Below, one piece after another: positions 26,535 to 35,000 of a stretch of 64,000 nucleotides of DNA (its first letter is position 1; each line of letters opens with the position of its first letter). A model generated the notes under the pieces. The model worked only from the letters and a program-made list of their open reading frames with translations. It was not told where the DNA came from and did no database searches. Both the position numbers and the translations under genes were made by a program. The stretch comes from JBBRWO01 sp964388455 (lineage in GTDB: Bacteria; Actinomycetota; Coriobacteriia; Anaerosomatales; JAAXUF01): positions 16,272-80,271 of the forward strand of contig CAYMAN010000008.1 in NCBI GenBank assembly GCA_964388455.1, given 5' to 3'.

Positions 26535-27896
26535 GTGAGCTGCGACGTACTGAGTCTCGAGTGGTCGAGCGCCGGCCGTGACATCGAGATCGTCGAACCG
26601 GTCCTGTGCCATCTCGAGATGACGCAGGGCCTCGTCGTTCGCCGCGAGTCCATTCTCGACGCTCCCGCTGTGATCGCCGAGGCGAAACCCCGCCTGCTGC
26701 TGATCTCGAACCAGGGTGGCGCGACCCCCAACTTCCGTGCGGTGCGATTCGCGTCGCAGCGGGGGGTGCCGGTGGTGACACTCGTGTCCGAGGGGATGTT
26801 CCCTGACGACTCTCAGACGGTGCAGCGCATGTGGTGGGGCAACAACACCGACGAGGTCGTCTACGAGAATCTGAACCTCCAGTGGTCGCAGCGCTCAGTC
26901 GACCTGATCAGAGGTTACGTTCCCGGTGCCGAGGAGTTTCCGATCGAAGTCTCCGGTGCAACCGGATTCGATCGCTACCGGCTCTTCACGTGGGCCTCGC
27001 GTGAGCAGTTGTTGCAGCGGCTCCAGCGCCCCGGCTTCTCTCGGATCGTCGGATTCGCAGGATGGACGTTCTGTCACGTGCTCGGCTCGTACTACGAGCG
27101 CAATCGTGACGCGGTCGACATCGTCGTGGGTGGCCCCGCCGCCGCCGAGAAGCACGCTGCCCAATTGCCCGAGGTGCGGACGGTTCTGCGTCAGGCGGTC
27201 GATGCCAATCCGGACGTGCTGTTCGTTCTCAAGGAGCATCCAGGACTGACCGACGCCGAGTTCTCTGAGTTCTCCGAGCTTGGCGATCGCCCGAATGTGG
27301 TCATCGTCGGTCGTGCCGGCGCTGGTTCCGACATCAACGTCTCCGACCTCATCAGTGCGTCGGACCTGTGGCTCGCCTACGAGTCGACCACTACACTCGA
27401 GGCGTGGATGCTTGCGACGCCGACCGCGCTCGTCAACCCCCTCGGCGACTTCAAGCGCTCGCGGGTCTCGGGCGGTAGTCCGCTCTACACGACTCTTGCA
27501 CAGCTGCAATCTGCCATCGATGCGATCCGCGACGACCTCCCGATTCCCGGCTTCGACGAGCTCGAAGGCCGCCGCCGTGAGCTCGAGGCCGAGGTCATCG
27601 GCTACTCCGACGGGGCCAACCACGTTCGAGCCGCGCAGTGGGTGCAGAAGGTGCTGGAGGACCCGGGCGCCGCGCACCCCAGCGCGCTCGGCGACGACGC
27701 GAGCGCGGAGCTGACGCGAGCGCGGCGCACTCGGCTGCTCGAGCGGCTGGGGGTCTTGCGCCTGCCGCGGTATCGTCGGCTGCGCGAGGAGCGTGCCCGG
27801 ATGCGGGCCAAGTACGATCCTGCGGAGCGCGAGCAGATCCGAGCGCGCTATACCCGGGCGCTCGCGGAGTTCCATGGCAGCGAGGCGGGCTCATGA
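26535..27896 (+). CDS. Putative glycosyltransferase (surface carbohydrate biosynthesis protein, GT-B-like)
   Basis: 453 residues; GTG start 45 bases after the SpoIID gene with GAAGGGA upstream. There is no signal peptide. The middle and C-terminal parts resemble the nucleotide-sugar half of KpsS/CDP-glycerol transferase-like GT-B enzymes: VLKEHPGLTD and ISASDLWLAYESTTTLEAW, then ATPTALVNP. The N-terminal half has ISNQGGATPNFRAVRFA and SGATGFDRYRLF, which I associate with poorly characterised surface carbohydrate proteins. The last about 80 residues are charged and Arg-rich, probably helical. It overlaps the SGNH gene by four bases. Position downstream of the pse operon makes it a candidate pseudaminic acid transferase, by context only. 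Confidence 0.6.
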   Translation: MSCDVLSLEWSSAGRDIEIVEPVLCHLEMTQGLVVRRESILDAPAVIAEAKPRLLLISNQGGATPNFRAVRFASQRGVPVVTLVSEGMFPDDSQTVQRMWWGNNTDEVVYENLNLQWSQRSVDLIRGYVPGAEEFPIEVSGATGFDRYRLFTWASREQLLQRLQRPGFSRIVGFAGWTFCHVLGSYYERNRDAVDIVVGGPAAAEKHAAQLPEVRTVLRQAVDANPDVLFVLKEHPGLTDAEFSEFSELGDRPNVVIVGRAGAGSDINVSDLISASDLWLAYESTTTLEAWMLATPTALVNPLGDFKRSRVSGGSPLYTTLAQLQSAIDAIRDDLPIPGFDELEGRRRELEAEVIGYSDGANHVRAAQWVQKVLEDPGAAHPSALGDDASAELTRARRTRLLERLGVLRLPRYRRLREERARMRAKYDPAEREQIRARYTRALAEFHGSEAGS

Positions 27897-28669
27897 GGAT
27901 CATCATCCTGTCGGATTCACTTGGCCGACCTCGGCCACATCTTGCCGCCGAGGAAGCGACGGAGTACGAGCAGACATACGGCTACCTGCTGCGTACCGCG
28001 CTGGACGCAGCCGACGAGGTCGAGATCGCGTACGTGGAGTCGCTCGACTCGATCGAAGCGCGTCACTGGTCGCAGCGCATGGTGGCGTATCGGCGCCCGG
28101 ACGTCGCCATCTTCCACTTTGGCATCAACGACTGCGCGCCACGGCTCTTCAAGAAGGGTAACCGCGCGCTCGCGCTGCGACCGTGGTTCCGCAAGGCGAC
28201 CGGGGACGTCGTGATGAAGACGATGAGCCGTTACCGCCGGCACGTGACGCGTCTGCGCCCGATGACCTACACAACGCCCGCCGAGTTCGAGGCGAACCTC
28301 CGCCATGTCGTCGAGGACGTGCGCACCTACAGCCCGGAAGCCAGCTTCATCGCGATCTCCATCGCGCTCGCACCCGAGCGACTCAACCGCCGCAGCACCG
28401 GCATGAACGCGAACGTCGTCGCCTACAACGCCATCATCGAGCGAGTCTTTGGCGACGGCTACGTCGAGATCAACGAGCTCACGGGCGGCGAATCGGGCCT
28501 GCTCTCCGACGGCATCCACCTCACCGCCACCAGTCACGAGCGCCTCGCCGAGGAACTCGAGCGCCGGATACGGGCGCTGCCGCACTCGGTGTCGGGCACG
28601 AGGCCAGGCGCGGCGCCGGGCACGCTGCCGGAAGCGGCGCCGGGCGCTCCACTGGAAGCGGCGGAGTAG
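27893..28669 (+). CDS. SGNH/GDSL-type hydrolase or O-acyltransferase
   Basis: 258 residues starting MRIIILSDSLGRPRPHLA. Block I is the ILSDSLG Ser, the middle block is FHFGINDCAPR (Gly/Asn of the oxyanion hole), and the C-terminal block is SDGIHLTATSHERLA with the Asp-x-x-His pair. There is no signal peptide, so it acts in the cytoplasm. SGNH proteins in glycan loci remove or transfer O-acetyl groups. The final about 25 residues are an Ala/Pro/Gly-rich tail made of near-repeats (PGAAPGT, PEAAPGA). It overlaps the preceding gene (ATGA), and the AsnB-like gene starts two bases after its stop. Confidence 0.82.
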   Translation: MRIIILSDSLGRPRPHLAAEEATEYEQTYGYLLRTALDAADEVEIAYVESLDSIEARHWSQRMVAYRRPDVAIFHFGINDCAPRLFKKGNRALALRPWFRKATGDVVMKTMSRYRRHVTRLRPMTYTTPAEFEANLRHVVEDVRTYSPEASFIAISIALAPERLNRRSTGMNANVVAYNAIIERVFGDGYVEINELTGGESGLLSDGIHLTATSHERLAEELERRIRALPHSVSGTRPGAAPGTLPEAAPGAPLEAAE

Positions 28670-28671
28670 CC

Positions 28672-30522
28672 ATGTGCGGAATCACCGGATTCGTCTCCCT
28701 CAATCGGCCGAGAAGCCTCCACGGCTATTACGACGCGCATCGGCTCATCGCGCACCGCGGACCCGACGACGAGGGCTTCGTCGTCGATGACGGCCGCTCG
28801 TGTCGCCCTCTACGTGGCGATGACTCGATCGCCCACTTCGACGCGCTCGCGCCGCTTGCCAGCATCGCCGATGCCGAGTGCGTCCTCGGCCACAGGCGCC
28901 TCGCGATCATCGATCTGACGCATCAGGGGCACCAGCCGTTCTCGGACTCGACCGGGCGCTACTGGCTCGCCTACAACGGTGAGCTCTACAACTACCTCGA
29001 GCTGCGCGCCGAGCTGGTCACGCTCGGTCACGAGTTCCACACGGATTCCGATACCGAGGTCGTCTTGCACGCGATCATCGAGTGGGGGAACGAGGCGTAC
29101 GGACGCTTCAACGGTATGTGGTCCACGGCGCTCTGGGACTCGCGGGAACGCACGCTGCAGCTCTGCCGAGACCGCTTTGGCATCAAGCCGCTCTACCTCT
29201 CGCGCGCCGATGGTGCCGTGTGGTTCGCAAGCGAGTTGCGCTTCTTGCTGGCTCTGGCGCCGATAGCCGCGACGCCCGACGCGGTCGCCATCGACGACTA
29301 CCTGCGCCGCTCCTGGCTCAGCCACTCGGAACGCACGATGGTCTCCGGCATCGAGGAGCTCCCGCCCGGGCACAGCCTCACCATCACCGCCGACGGCGAG
29401 CGGATGCACCGCTACTGGACCTTCGAGCCGCACCCGGTGCGTCGATCCGCCGAGGAAGCGCTCGACGAGTTCGCGGCCATCTTCGAGGACTCGCTGCGAC
29501 TGCGGATGCGAGCTGACGTCGAGGTCGGCACGCTGCTTTCGGGCGGTCTCGACTCGTCGCTTATCGTGGGCGGGCTGCATCGCCTCGGGCTCATCGGCGA
29601 ACACGGGTTCAAGGCGTTCTCGGCGGACTTCGACGATGTGCGGTTCAGTGAGCGTCGCTTCGCCGACCTGGTCGCTGGGCGCGTCGGCGCCGAGCAGCAC
29701 ATCATCAAGCCGAGCTGGGACGAACTCGCGGGTGGAGGACTCGACGCGCTCATCGACACCATCGAGGAGCCGTTCCGCTCGCTGTCGGTCCACTCGCAGA
29801 ACCGCATCTACCGTGCCGTGCGCGCCGAGACCGGCGTGACGGTGCTACTCAACGGCCAGGGCGCCGACGAGCTCTTTGGCGGCTATACGCGGCACTACTG
29901 GCAGCACATCGCCGCGCTGCTGCGGAAGGGCCGCGTGCCGTCGGCGATTCGCGAGGCGCGGGTCTTCTCGGCGGAGCGCGACGTGGCGTCAAAGGCGCTG
30001 CTGTCGGGCGTGTGGCGCAAGTACAAAGAGGCGCTGCGCACGCCCGACTACTTCAACCGCGTGACGTTTGGCGAGGTCACGCACTCGGCGCTGCGCGAGT
30101 ACTTGCGCTACGACGACCGCAACTCGATGGCGTACAGCCTCGAGGCACGCGTGCCGTTCCTTGACTACCGCCTGGTGGAGTTCGCGTTCACGCTCGACGA
30201 TCGATTCAAGATCGACGATCGCGAGAACAAGCTCATCGAACGCCGTTACGCGCGGGGCATAGTGCCTGATGAGGTCGTCGACCGCACGGATAAGATGGGC
30301 TTCGTCTCGCCCCAAGAGGTGTGGCAGCGTACCGTGATGCGCGCCGATCTCGAGGCTGCGCTGCCCGGTATGGAGGCGTCGCCCGTGTTGGGGGCGCTGG
30401 CCGGCCGTGACGGCTACCTCGACCGCTACCGGTCGTATCTCGCGGGGACCAGCAACGACTGGGCGTTCGCGTGGCGCATGTACTGCCTGTCGCGCTGGGC
30501 GACGCTCCGCGGCTTCGCGTAG
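28672..30522 (+). CDS. asnB: AsnB-like glutamine-dependent amidotransferase (asparagine synthetase family)
   Basis: 616 residues starting MCGITGFVS, so Cys2 becomes the N-terminal glutaminase nucleophile. The glutaminase domain fills about 1-200 (HRGPDDEG, YNGELYN), and the synthetase domain has the ATP motif LLSGGLDSSLI at about residue 290. The start is fixed by Cys2 and lies two bases after the previous stop. Either it makes asparagine, or, as WbpS-type proteins in Pseudomonas O-antigen loci, it amidates a sugar carboxylate. The position at the end of a sugar operon favours the second reading. The N-terminal half has an unusual insertion (about 45-60, VVDDGRSCRPLRGDDS). Confidence 0.85.
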   Translation: MCGITGFVSLNRPRSLHGYYDAHRLIAHRGPDDEGFVVDDGRSCRPLRGDDSIAHFDALAPLASIADAECVLGHRRLAIIDLTHQGHQPFSDSTGRYWLAYNGELYNYLELRAELVTLGHEFHTDSDTEVVLHAIIEWGNEAYGRFNGMWSTALWDSRERTLQLCRDRFGIKPLYLSRADGAVWFASELRFLLALAPIAATPDAVAIDDYLRRSWLSHSERTMVSGIEELPPGHSLTITADGERMHRYWTFEPHPVRRSAEEALDEFAAIFEDSLRLRMRADVEVGTLLSGGLDSSLIVGGLHRLGLIGEHGFKAFSADFDDVRFSERRFADLVAGRVGAEQHIIKPSWDELAGGGLDALIDTIEEPFRSLSVHSQNRIYRAVRAETGVTVLLNGQGADELFGGYTRHYWQHIAALLRKGRVPSAIREARVFSAERDVASKALLSGVWRKYKEALRTPDYFNRVTFGEVTHSALREYLRYDDRNSMAYSLEARVPFLDYRLVEFAFTLDDRFKIDDRENKLIERRYARGIVPDEVVDRTDKMGFVSPQEVWQRTVMRADLEAALPGMEASPVLGALAGRDGYLDRYRSYLAGTSNDWAFAWRMYCLSRWATLRGFA

Positions 30523-30594
30523 GACTCGCGGCCGCATGACCGCATCTGCCGCACCAGCCGCACCAGCCGCGCACCCGCGGCGGCGCGGCGCCCC

Positions 30595-31839
30595 TCAGCC
30601 GAAGAGCAGAGCCCGATACCGCTCGGCGATCGTTGCGTAGACGTACGCGTCGAGACCCACGGCCTCGCTGATCGCGCTCGGGTCGCGCTGCCACAGCGCG
30701 TACACCTCGCGCAGGACGCTCCGAATCGACTCCGGGTCCGACGCCTCGGTGTTCCAGCCCAGCCGGTGCTCTTCGACGAACTCCGCCGACGATCCGCCGG
30801 AGTTCAAACTGATCACGGGCCTGCCAGCGTAACCGTACTCGTAGATCTTGGTCGACAGAGCGAATGGAACGTTGCCCGCGTTGAAGTGCAGGCAGGCGAA
30901 TGCGTCGTCCATGCGCGCGGCGATCTCCGTGCCGCTGACGCGCGGGTTGACCGCCAACGTCCCGGCCTCGATGAGGTCGGCGAACCGCTCACGCACGTCG
31001 CCCGGGAACCCGCCGTAGCTCACGATGGTCAGCTCGGGCATCTCGGCGCGTAGGTCTCGGACGACTTTCAGGAGCTGGATCAGCGGCTGCTTGCGTCCCA
31101 GGAACAGGTTGCCGCCGTGCAGCAGCGTGAACGGACGCGGGCGGCGCAGCGGCGTGACCGAGAAGTCTTCGGGGTCAAAACCGTTGCGTACCGTGACCAC
31201 CTCGTGGCCCGGGTGACCAGCGGCGACGATCTCGCTCAGAGCCTCAGTGACCGTGACGACCACATCCGCGCCGTCGACGAGCTCGTTCTCGAGTCCAAGG
31301 ATCCGCTCGCGCGTCTCGGCGGGGCCATCGATCACCGAGGGGAGGTCGGCCCACGGGTCGCGGAACTCCTGGATGAGTCGGATGTCAGGTCGCTGCGCCT
31401 TCAGCCGAGCAGACCACACACACGAGTAGAACGGTGCACCGGTCGCGACCACGGTGGTGAAGCCGTCGTCGATCGCTCGCCTCGCAGCTGGGAGCAGCGT
31501 TGTGCCCCAGAAACGCGCGTCGTCACCCCATCCGCGTGCGTCGACAAAGCCCAGGACCGCGCGCCGGAAGCGCTTGGCGATCTTGCCCGGCACGCTGCTC
31601 CGGTAGACGCGCCTGCGCCAGTGGTGGAATCCACGGCAGGGCACGCGCTCGATCGTGATGTTTTCGCTGACGACGTCGCGCATCAGAGTGTCTGTCTCGG
31701 CGCCCCAATCCACGGTGAGGACGTGCACGTGGACGCCGGAGCGCGCGAGGTACTTCGCGAGCTTGGTCCACCGTTTGGATCCGACTTCCGCGTAGGGCGG
31801 AAAGTGGAACGCGATCAAGAGGAGCTTCTCCTCGGGCAT
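30595..31839 (-). CDS. Glycosyltransferase family 4
   Basis: 414 residues starting MPEEKLLLIAFHFPPYAE; ATG 31839 has GGGGA upstream, and an in-frame start at 31983 would overlap the divergent ABC exporter promoter. GT-B fold: N-terminal FHFPPYAEVGSKRW, central IQEFRDPWADLPSV, C-terminal STKIYEYGYAGRPVIS. The N-terminus resembles that of the transferase at 36345. Acceptor and donor are unknown. It stands alone on the minus strand between the AsnB-like gene (convergent) and the ABC exporter gene (divergent). Confidence 0.86.
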   Translation of the reverse strand: MPEEKLLLIAFHFPPYAEVGSKRWTKLAKYLARSGVHVHVLTVDWGAETDTLMRDVVSENITIERVPCRGFHHWRRRVYRSSVPGKIAKRFRRAVLGFVDARGWGDDARFWGTTLLPAARRAIDDGFTTVVATGAPFYSCVWSARLKAQRPDIRLIQEFRDPWADLPSVIDGPAETRERILGLENELVDGADVVVTVTEALSEIVAAGHPGHEVVTVRNGFDPEDFSVTPLRRPRPFTLLHGGNLFLGRKQPLIQLLKVVRDLRAEMPELTIVSYGGFPGDVRERFADLIEAGTLAVNPRVSGTEIAARMDDAFACLHFNAGNVPFALSTKIYEYGYAGRPVISLNSGGSSAEFVEEHRLGWNTEASDPESIRSVLREVYALWQRDPSAISEAVGLDAYVYATIAERYRALLFG

Positions 31840-31926
31840 GCAGGGTCCCCATCGTTCTTTCAATCCGCGGAAAGGTGACGTTAGTGTACCGTGATTCGCT
31901 TCCGCGCCATCCTGCGGTGGTGACCG

Positions 31927-31934
31927 TGTAGAAT
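31927..31934 (+). promoter_or_regulatory. -10 promoter of the ABC exporter gene
   Basis: TG directly followed by TAGAAT, 55 bases before the GTG at 31989; the spacer base between TG and the hexamer is missing. Confidence 0.4.
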
Positions 31935-31988
31935 CTGCATGTCCCACCAGCGGTACCGAATCCGACGTCTGCTCGAGAGGCATCCTCT

Positions 31989-33800
31989 GTGTCGAAGAAC
32001 CCGATAACTCGCTACGTGTCGGCGATCAGCCGCATGTTCACGATGCTCTCGGTCAAGAAGAGTGAGGTCGCCCTCCTCATCGGTCAGGTGTTCCTGCTGG
32101 CACTGTTCGAGGGCATCGGAATCGGCCTGCTCTACCCGGTGCTGTCCTACATCGAGAACCCCGGCGACCTGAGCGGCACCAACTCGGCCATCTGGACCGC
32201 GCTGCTCGGGGTCGCGGCCAAGCTCGGCGTCACCGTGTCGCTCACCAGCCTGCTGATCATGGCGTTCATCCCGATCCTTCTGCGCCAGGTCATCTACTTC
32301 TTCAACGCGTGGTACGTCGCAACCGTGCAGCAGCGCTCGATCACCCGCATGCGCGCCAAGGCGTTCACCGCCATCGTTCACGGCGACATCAGCTTCGTGG
32401 TCGCCGAGGGCGAAGGTAACCTCATCGCAGTGATCGCCACCCAGGTCAGCCGAGCAGGCCAGGCGATTCTGCAGTTCGTGAACCTCATCGCATCGATGGC
32501 GATCATCATCATGTACGTGACGATCCTCTTTGTGCTGCAACCGCAACTCACACTCATCGCGGTGTTCGCCATGGGTGTCATCGCGATCATCATCCGCGGC
32601 AACATCGCCCGCTCGCGCGTGTACGGCAAGGAAGCCGCGCGACTGGGCAGCAAGACCGTCACCGCGATCTCCGAGCGCCTCGCTGCCCTGCGCCTCATCA
32701 AGATGCGCGCCCAGGAGGACAAGGAGGCCGAGAAGGTCACCACCATAGTCCGAGAACTCGAGGTCGCACAGGTCCGGATCGCCGTGGGCCGGGCGCTCGT
32801 CGAGATCACCGTCGATCCCGCGCTGATGCTCGCGGTCTTCGTCATCATCTTCACAGGCGTCACGTACTTCGGCGTTACGCTGGCCAGCCTCGGCATGTTC
32901 CTCTTCATACTCCTGCGCCTCAACGCGGCAACCAAGAGCTTCAACGTCGGCCGCCAGACACTCTGGGCGAACTACGACAGCCTCCTGCTCGTGGTCGATG
33001 CCACCAAGCGCGCCGAGAAGTCGCGCGCGATCCGCAGCGGCGCCACCACCTTCACCGGACTGAAGGACCGCATCTCGCTTGATGCCGTCAGCTTCAGCTA
33101 CGGGGATCGTGCGGAATCCGAGCTGGTGCTGAGGGACGTGTCGCTCGACATCGAGCGCGGTAGTATGACGGCGTTTGTAGGCAGCTCCGGCGCCGGCAAG
33201 TCCACACTGGTTGACCTGATCCCTCGACTCCGAGACGCCACGAGTGGCACCGTCAACTTCGACGGAACCCCGGTCACCGAGTTCGAGCTCCGCAGTCTGC
33301 GCCGCAAGATCGGCTTCATGACCCAAGACGCGCTGATGTTCGCCGATACCATCCGGACGAACCTGCTCTTCGGCCTTGAGCGCGATGTGACAGAGGCTGA
33401 GATCGACGAGGCGCTCGACGCGGCCTACTGCGGTTTCGCGCGCGAGCTGCCCGAGGGGCTCGAGACCGACATCGGCGACCGCGGCGTGCGTCTCTCCGGT
33501 GGGCAGCGGCAGCGTCTCGCGTTGGCGCGCGTGCTGCTCGAGGATCCGGACATCCTCATCCTTGATGAGCCGACGTCGGCTTTGGACTCGGAATCCGAGC
33601 AGTTCATCCAGAAGGCGCTACTCAAGCTTCACGGCATCAAGACCGTCATCGTGATCGCGCATCGTCTCTCGACCGTGCAGCACGCCGACCAGGTGCTGGT
33701 GCTGGAGAACGGCGTCATCGTCGAGCGCGGCTCACACGATGAGCTGCTCGAACTCGACGGTTCGTACCGACGCCTGTTCGAGCTGCAGATCTACGGCTAG
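31989..33800 (+). CDS. ABC exporter, fused permease and ATPase (possible lipid-linked glycan flippase)
   Basis: 603 residues; GTG start after GAGAGG. The N-terminal half has about six membrane helices (about 25-310). The ATPase half has Walker A GSSGAGKS, signature LSGGQRQRLALARVLL, Walker B ILILDEPTSALD and the switch IAHRLSTV. This half-transporter design, a homodimer, is shared by MsbA and by PglK, the flippase of Campylobacter N-glycosylation. Set among glycosyltransferases, export of a glycolipid is likely, but a peptide or lipid substrate cannot be excluded. It ends overlapping the convergent transferase gene by four bases. Confidence 0.88.
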   Translation: MSKNPITRYVSAISRMFTMLSVKKSEVALLIGQVFLLALFEGIGIGLLYPVLSYIENPGDLSGTNSAIWTALLGVAAKLGVTVSLTSLLIMAFIPILLRQVIYFFNAWYVATVQQRSITRMRAKAFTAIVHGDISFVVAEGEGNLIAVIATQVSRAGQAILQFVNLIASMAIIIMYVTILFVLQPQLTLIAVFAMGVIAIIIRGNIARSRVYGKEAARLGSKTVTAISERLAALRLIKMRAQEDKEAEKVTTIVRELEVAQVRIAVGRALVEITVDPALMLAVFVIIFTGVTYFGVTLASLGMFLFILLRLNAATKSFNVGRQTLWANYDSLLLVVDATKRAEKSRAIRSGATTFTGLKDRISLDAVSFSYGDRAESELVLRDVSLDIERGSMTAFVGSSGAGKSTLVDLIPRLRDATSGTVNFDGTPVTEFELRSLRRKIGFMTQDALMFADTIRTNLLFGLERDVTEAEIDEALDAAYCGFARELPEGLETDIGDRGVRLSGGQRQRLALARVLLEDPDILILDEPTSALDSESEQFIQKALLKLHGIKTVIVIAHRLSTVQHADQVLVLENGVIVERGSHDELLELDGSYRRLFELQIYG

Positions 33801-34981
33801 CTCTTGGCCGAGGCCAGCTCGTTGTAGAGGCTGACGAGCACCTCTGACTCCATCTCGAGGTTGTACTTGGTGAGCACCGCATCCCTGCCGGACAGGCCGC
33901 AGGCGAGCGCGCGGTCGTAGTCGGCCAGGGCCAGCGCTTTCTCGGCCAGATCAGCGGCATCGCCGGAGACGAAGACGTCGCCGCAGTTGGTCTCGCGCAC
34001 GATGCGAGCGAGCGGCGCGCAGTCACTGACAAGCACCGGCCGCGCGAGCGCCATGTACTGGAACAGCTTGTGGGGGACGGTCGCGTCGGTGTGCGGCGAG
34101 CGGTCGTGCGGAACCAGCGCGATCGTGGCCTGCTCGACGTAGGTCATCGCCTCGTCCTTTGAGAGCCAGCCAGGGAACGACACCGAGTCATCCAGTCCGA
34201 GCGCCTTCGCCTGCGCCTTGAGCTGTACCAGCGTGTTGCCGTCACCGACGATGGTCAGCTTCGCATCAGGCCGAGCCGCCAGTATCGCCGGCATCGCCGC
34301 GACGGCCACGTGCAGGCCGCGGTGCTGTGCGACACCACCCACGTACACAAGGTGCATCGGGCCCTCCACGAGCGGCAGAGGCGCATCGCCTGCGAGAGCG
34401 ACGGGCTCGGCGTTACCGAACACCACGACGCGTTTGGGATCGGCCCCTAGGCCGATGAGCCGCTCGCGAGCCTCGTCCACGACCACGATGATGCGATCGG
34501 CGTTGTGTACGGCCCACTTCTCGAGGCGCTCGGCGCGTGATGCCGGGAAGAAGAAGCGGTCGATGGAGCGCCGCTTCCAAAGACGCAGCGCGGCCGGATA
34601 GTTCTCATGCAGGTCGAGCACCACGGGGACGCCCGTCGCGCGACCGGCCTTCACTGCCGAGCGGATGTAGGGCAGGTCGTGCACGTGCACCGCGCCGGCG
34701 CCCTTCTCGCGCACCATCGACTCAACGGCGCGACGCCACGACGGCGAGTCGAGCGACAGCAGGAACACGAGCGAGTCGATGCGACGCTTCCACGCGTGAC
34801 CGGGGTGCACTCGGTGACGGATCGCGGTGACCGAGCCCACCTTCTCCTCGGCGGCCTGGCCCTTGTCCCGGCTGCAGAGTACGAACGACTCATGGCCACC
34901 CATCGCCAGCGCGTCGGCTTCCTTGTCCACCCGGATGTCGGGAGGGAAGTTGTGGTTGGCGAGCAGCATGCCTATGCGCAT
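33797..34981 (-). CDS. Glycosyltransferase family 4
   Basis: 394 residues starting MRIGMLLANHNFPPDIRVDK with GAGGAG upstream. The RVDKEADALAMGGHE segment and the central LDLHENYPAAL are typical of a GT4 subgroup; the C-terminus has KLFQYMALARPVLVSD. It shares this N-terminal pattern (FxxDxRVxKEAxAL) with the transferase at 39801, so the two are probably paralogues. It lies 19 bases downstream of the next transferase gene on the minus strand, forming a two-gene operon. Confidence 0.87.
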   Translation of the reverse strand: MRIGMLLANHNFPPDIRVDKEADALAMGGHESFVLCSRDKGQAAEEKVGSVTAIRHRVHPGHAWKRRIDSLVFLLSLDSPSWRRAVESMVREKGAGAVHVHDLPYIRSAVKAGRATGVPVVLDLHENYPAALRLWKRRSIDRFFFPASRAERLEKWAVHNADRIIVVVDEARERLIGLGADPKRVVVFGNAEPVALAGDAPLPLVEGPMHLVYVGGVAQHRGLHVAVAAMPAILAARPDAKLTIVGDGNTLVQLKAQAKALGLDDSVSFPGWLSKDEAMTYVEQATIALVPHDRSPHTDATVPHKLFQYMALARPVLVSDCAPLARIVRETNCGDVFVSGDAADLAEKALALADYDRALACGLSGRDAVLTKYNLEMESEVLVSLYNELASAKS

Positions 34982-35000
34982 CGGGTTCTCCTCGGGCGAA

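Noticed and set aside
28595..28669. Repetitive GCGCCGGGC tract at the end of the SGNH gene as a mobile or CRISPR-like repeat
   Set aside because: Only a few short imperfect units that encode an Ala/Pro/Gly tail in frame.
30523..30594. GCACCAGCC direct repeats between the AsnB-like gene and the convergent glycosyltransferase gene as a functional repeat
   Set aside because: Two to three short copies in a GC-rich spacer; no clear hairpin with a T-run and no other copies noticed.
31881..33326. Long minus-strand reading frame (481 codons) opposite the ABC exporter
   Set aside because: Low-complexity Asp/Glu/Arg/His-rich translation typical of the antisense of a high-GC gene; the plus strand has full ABC motifs.
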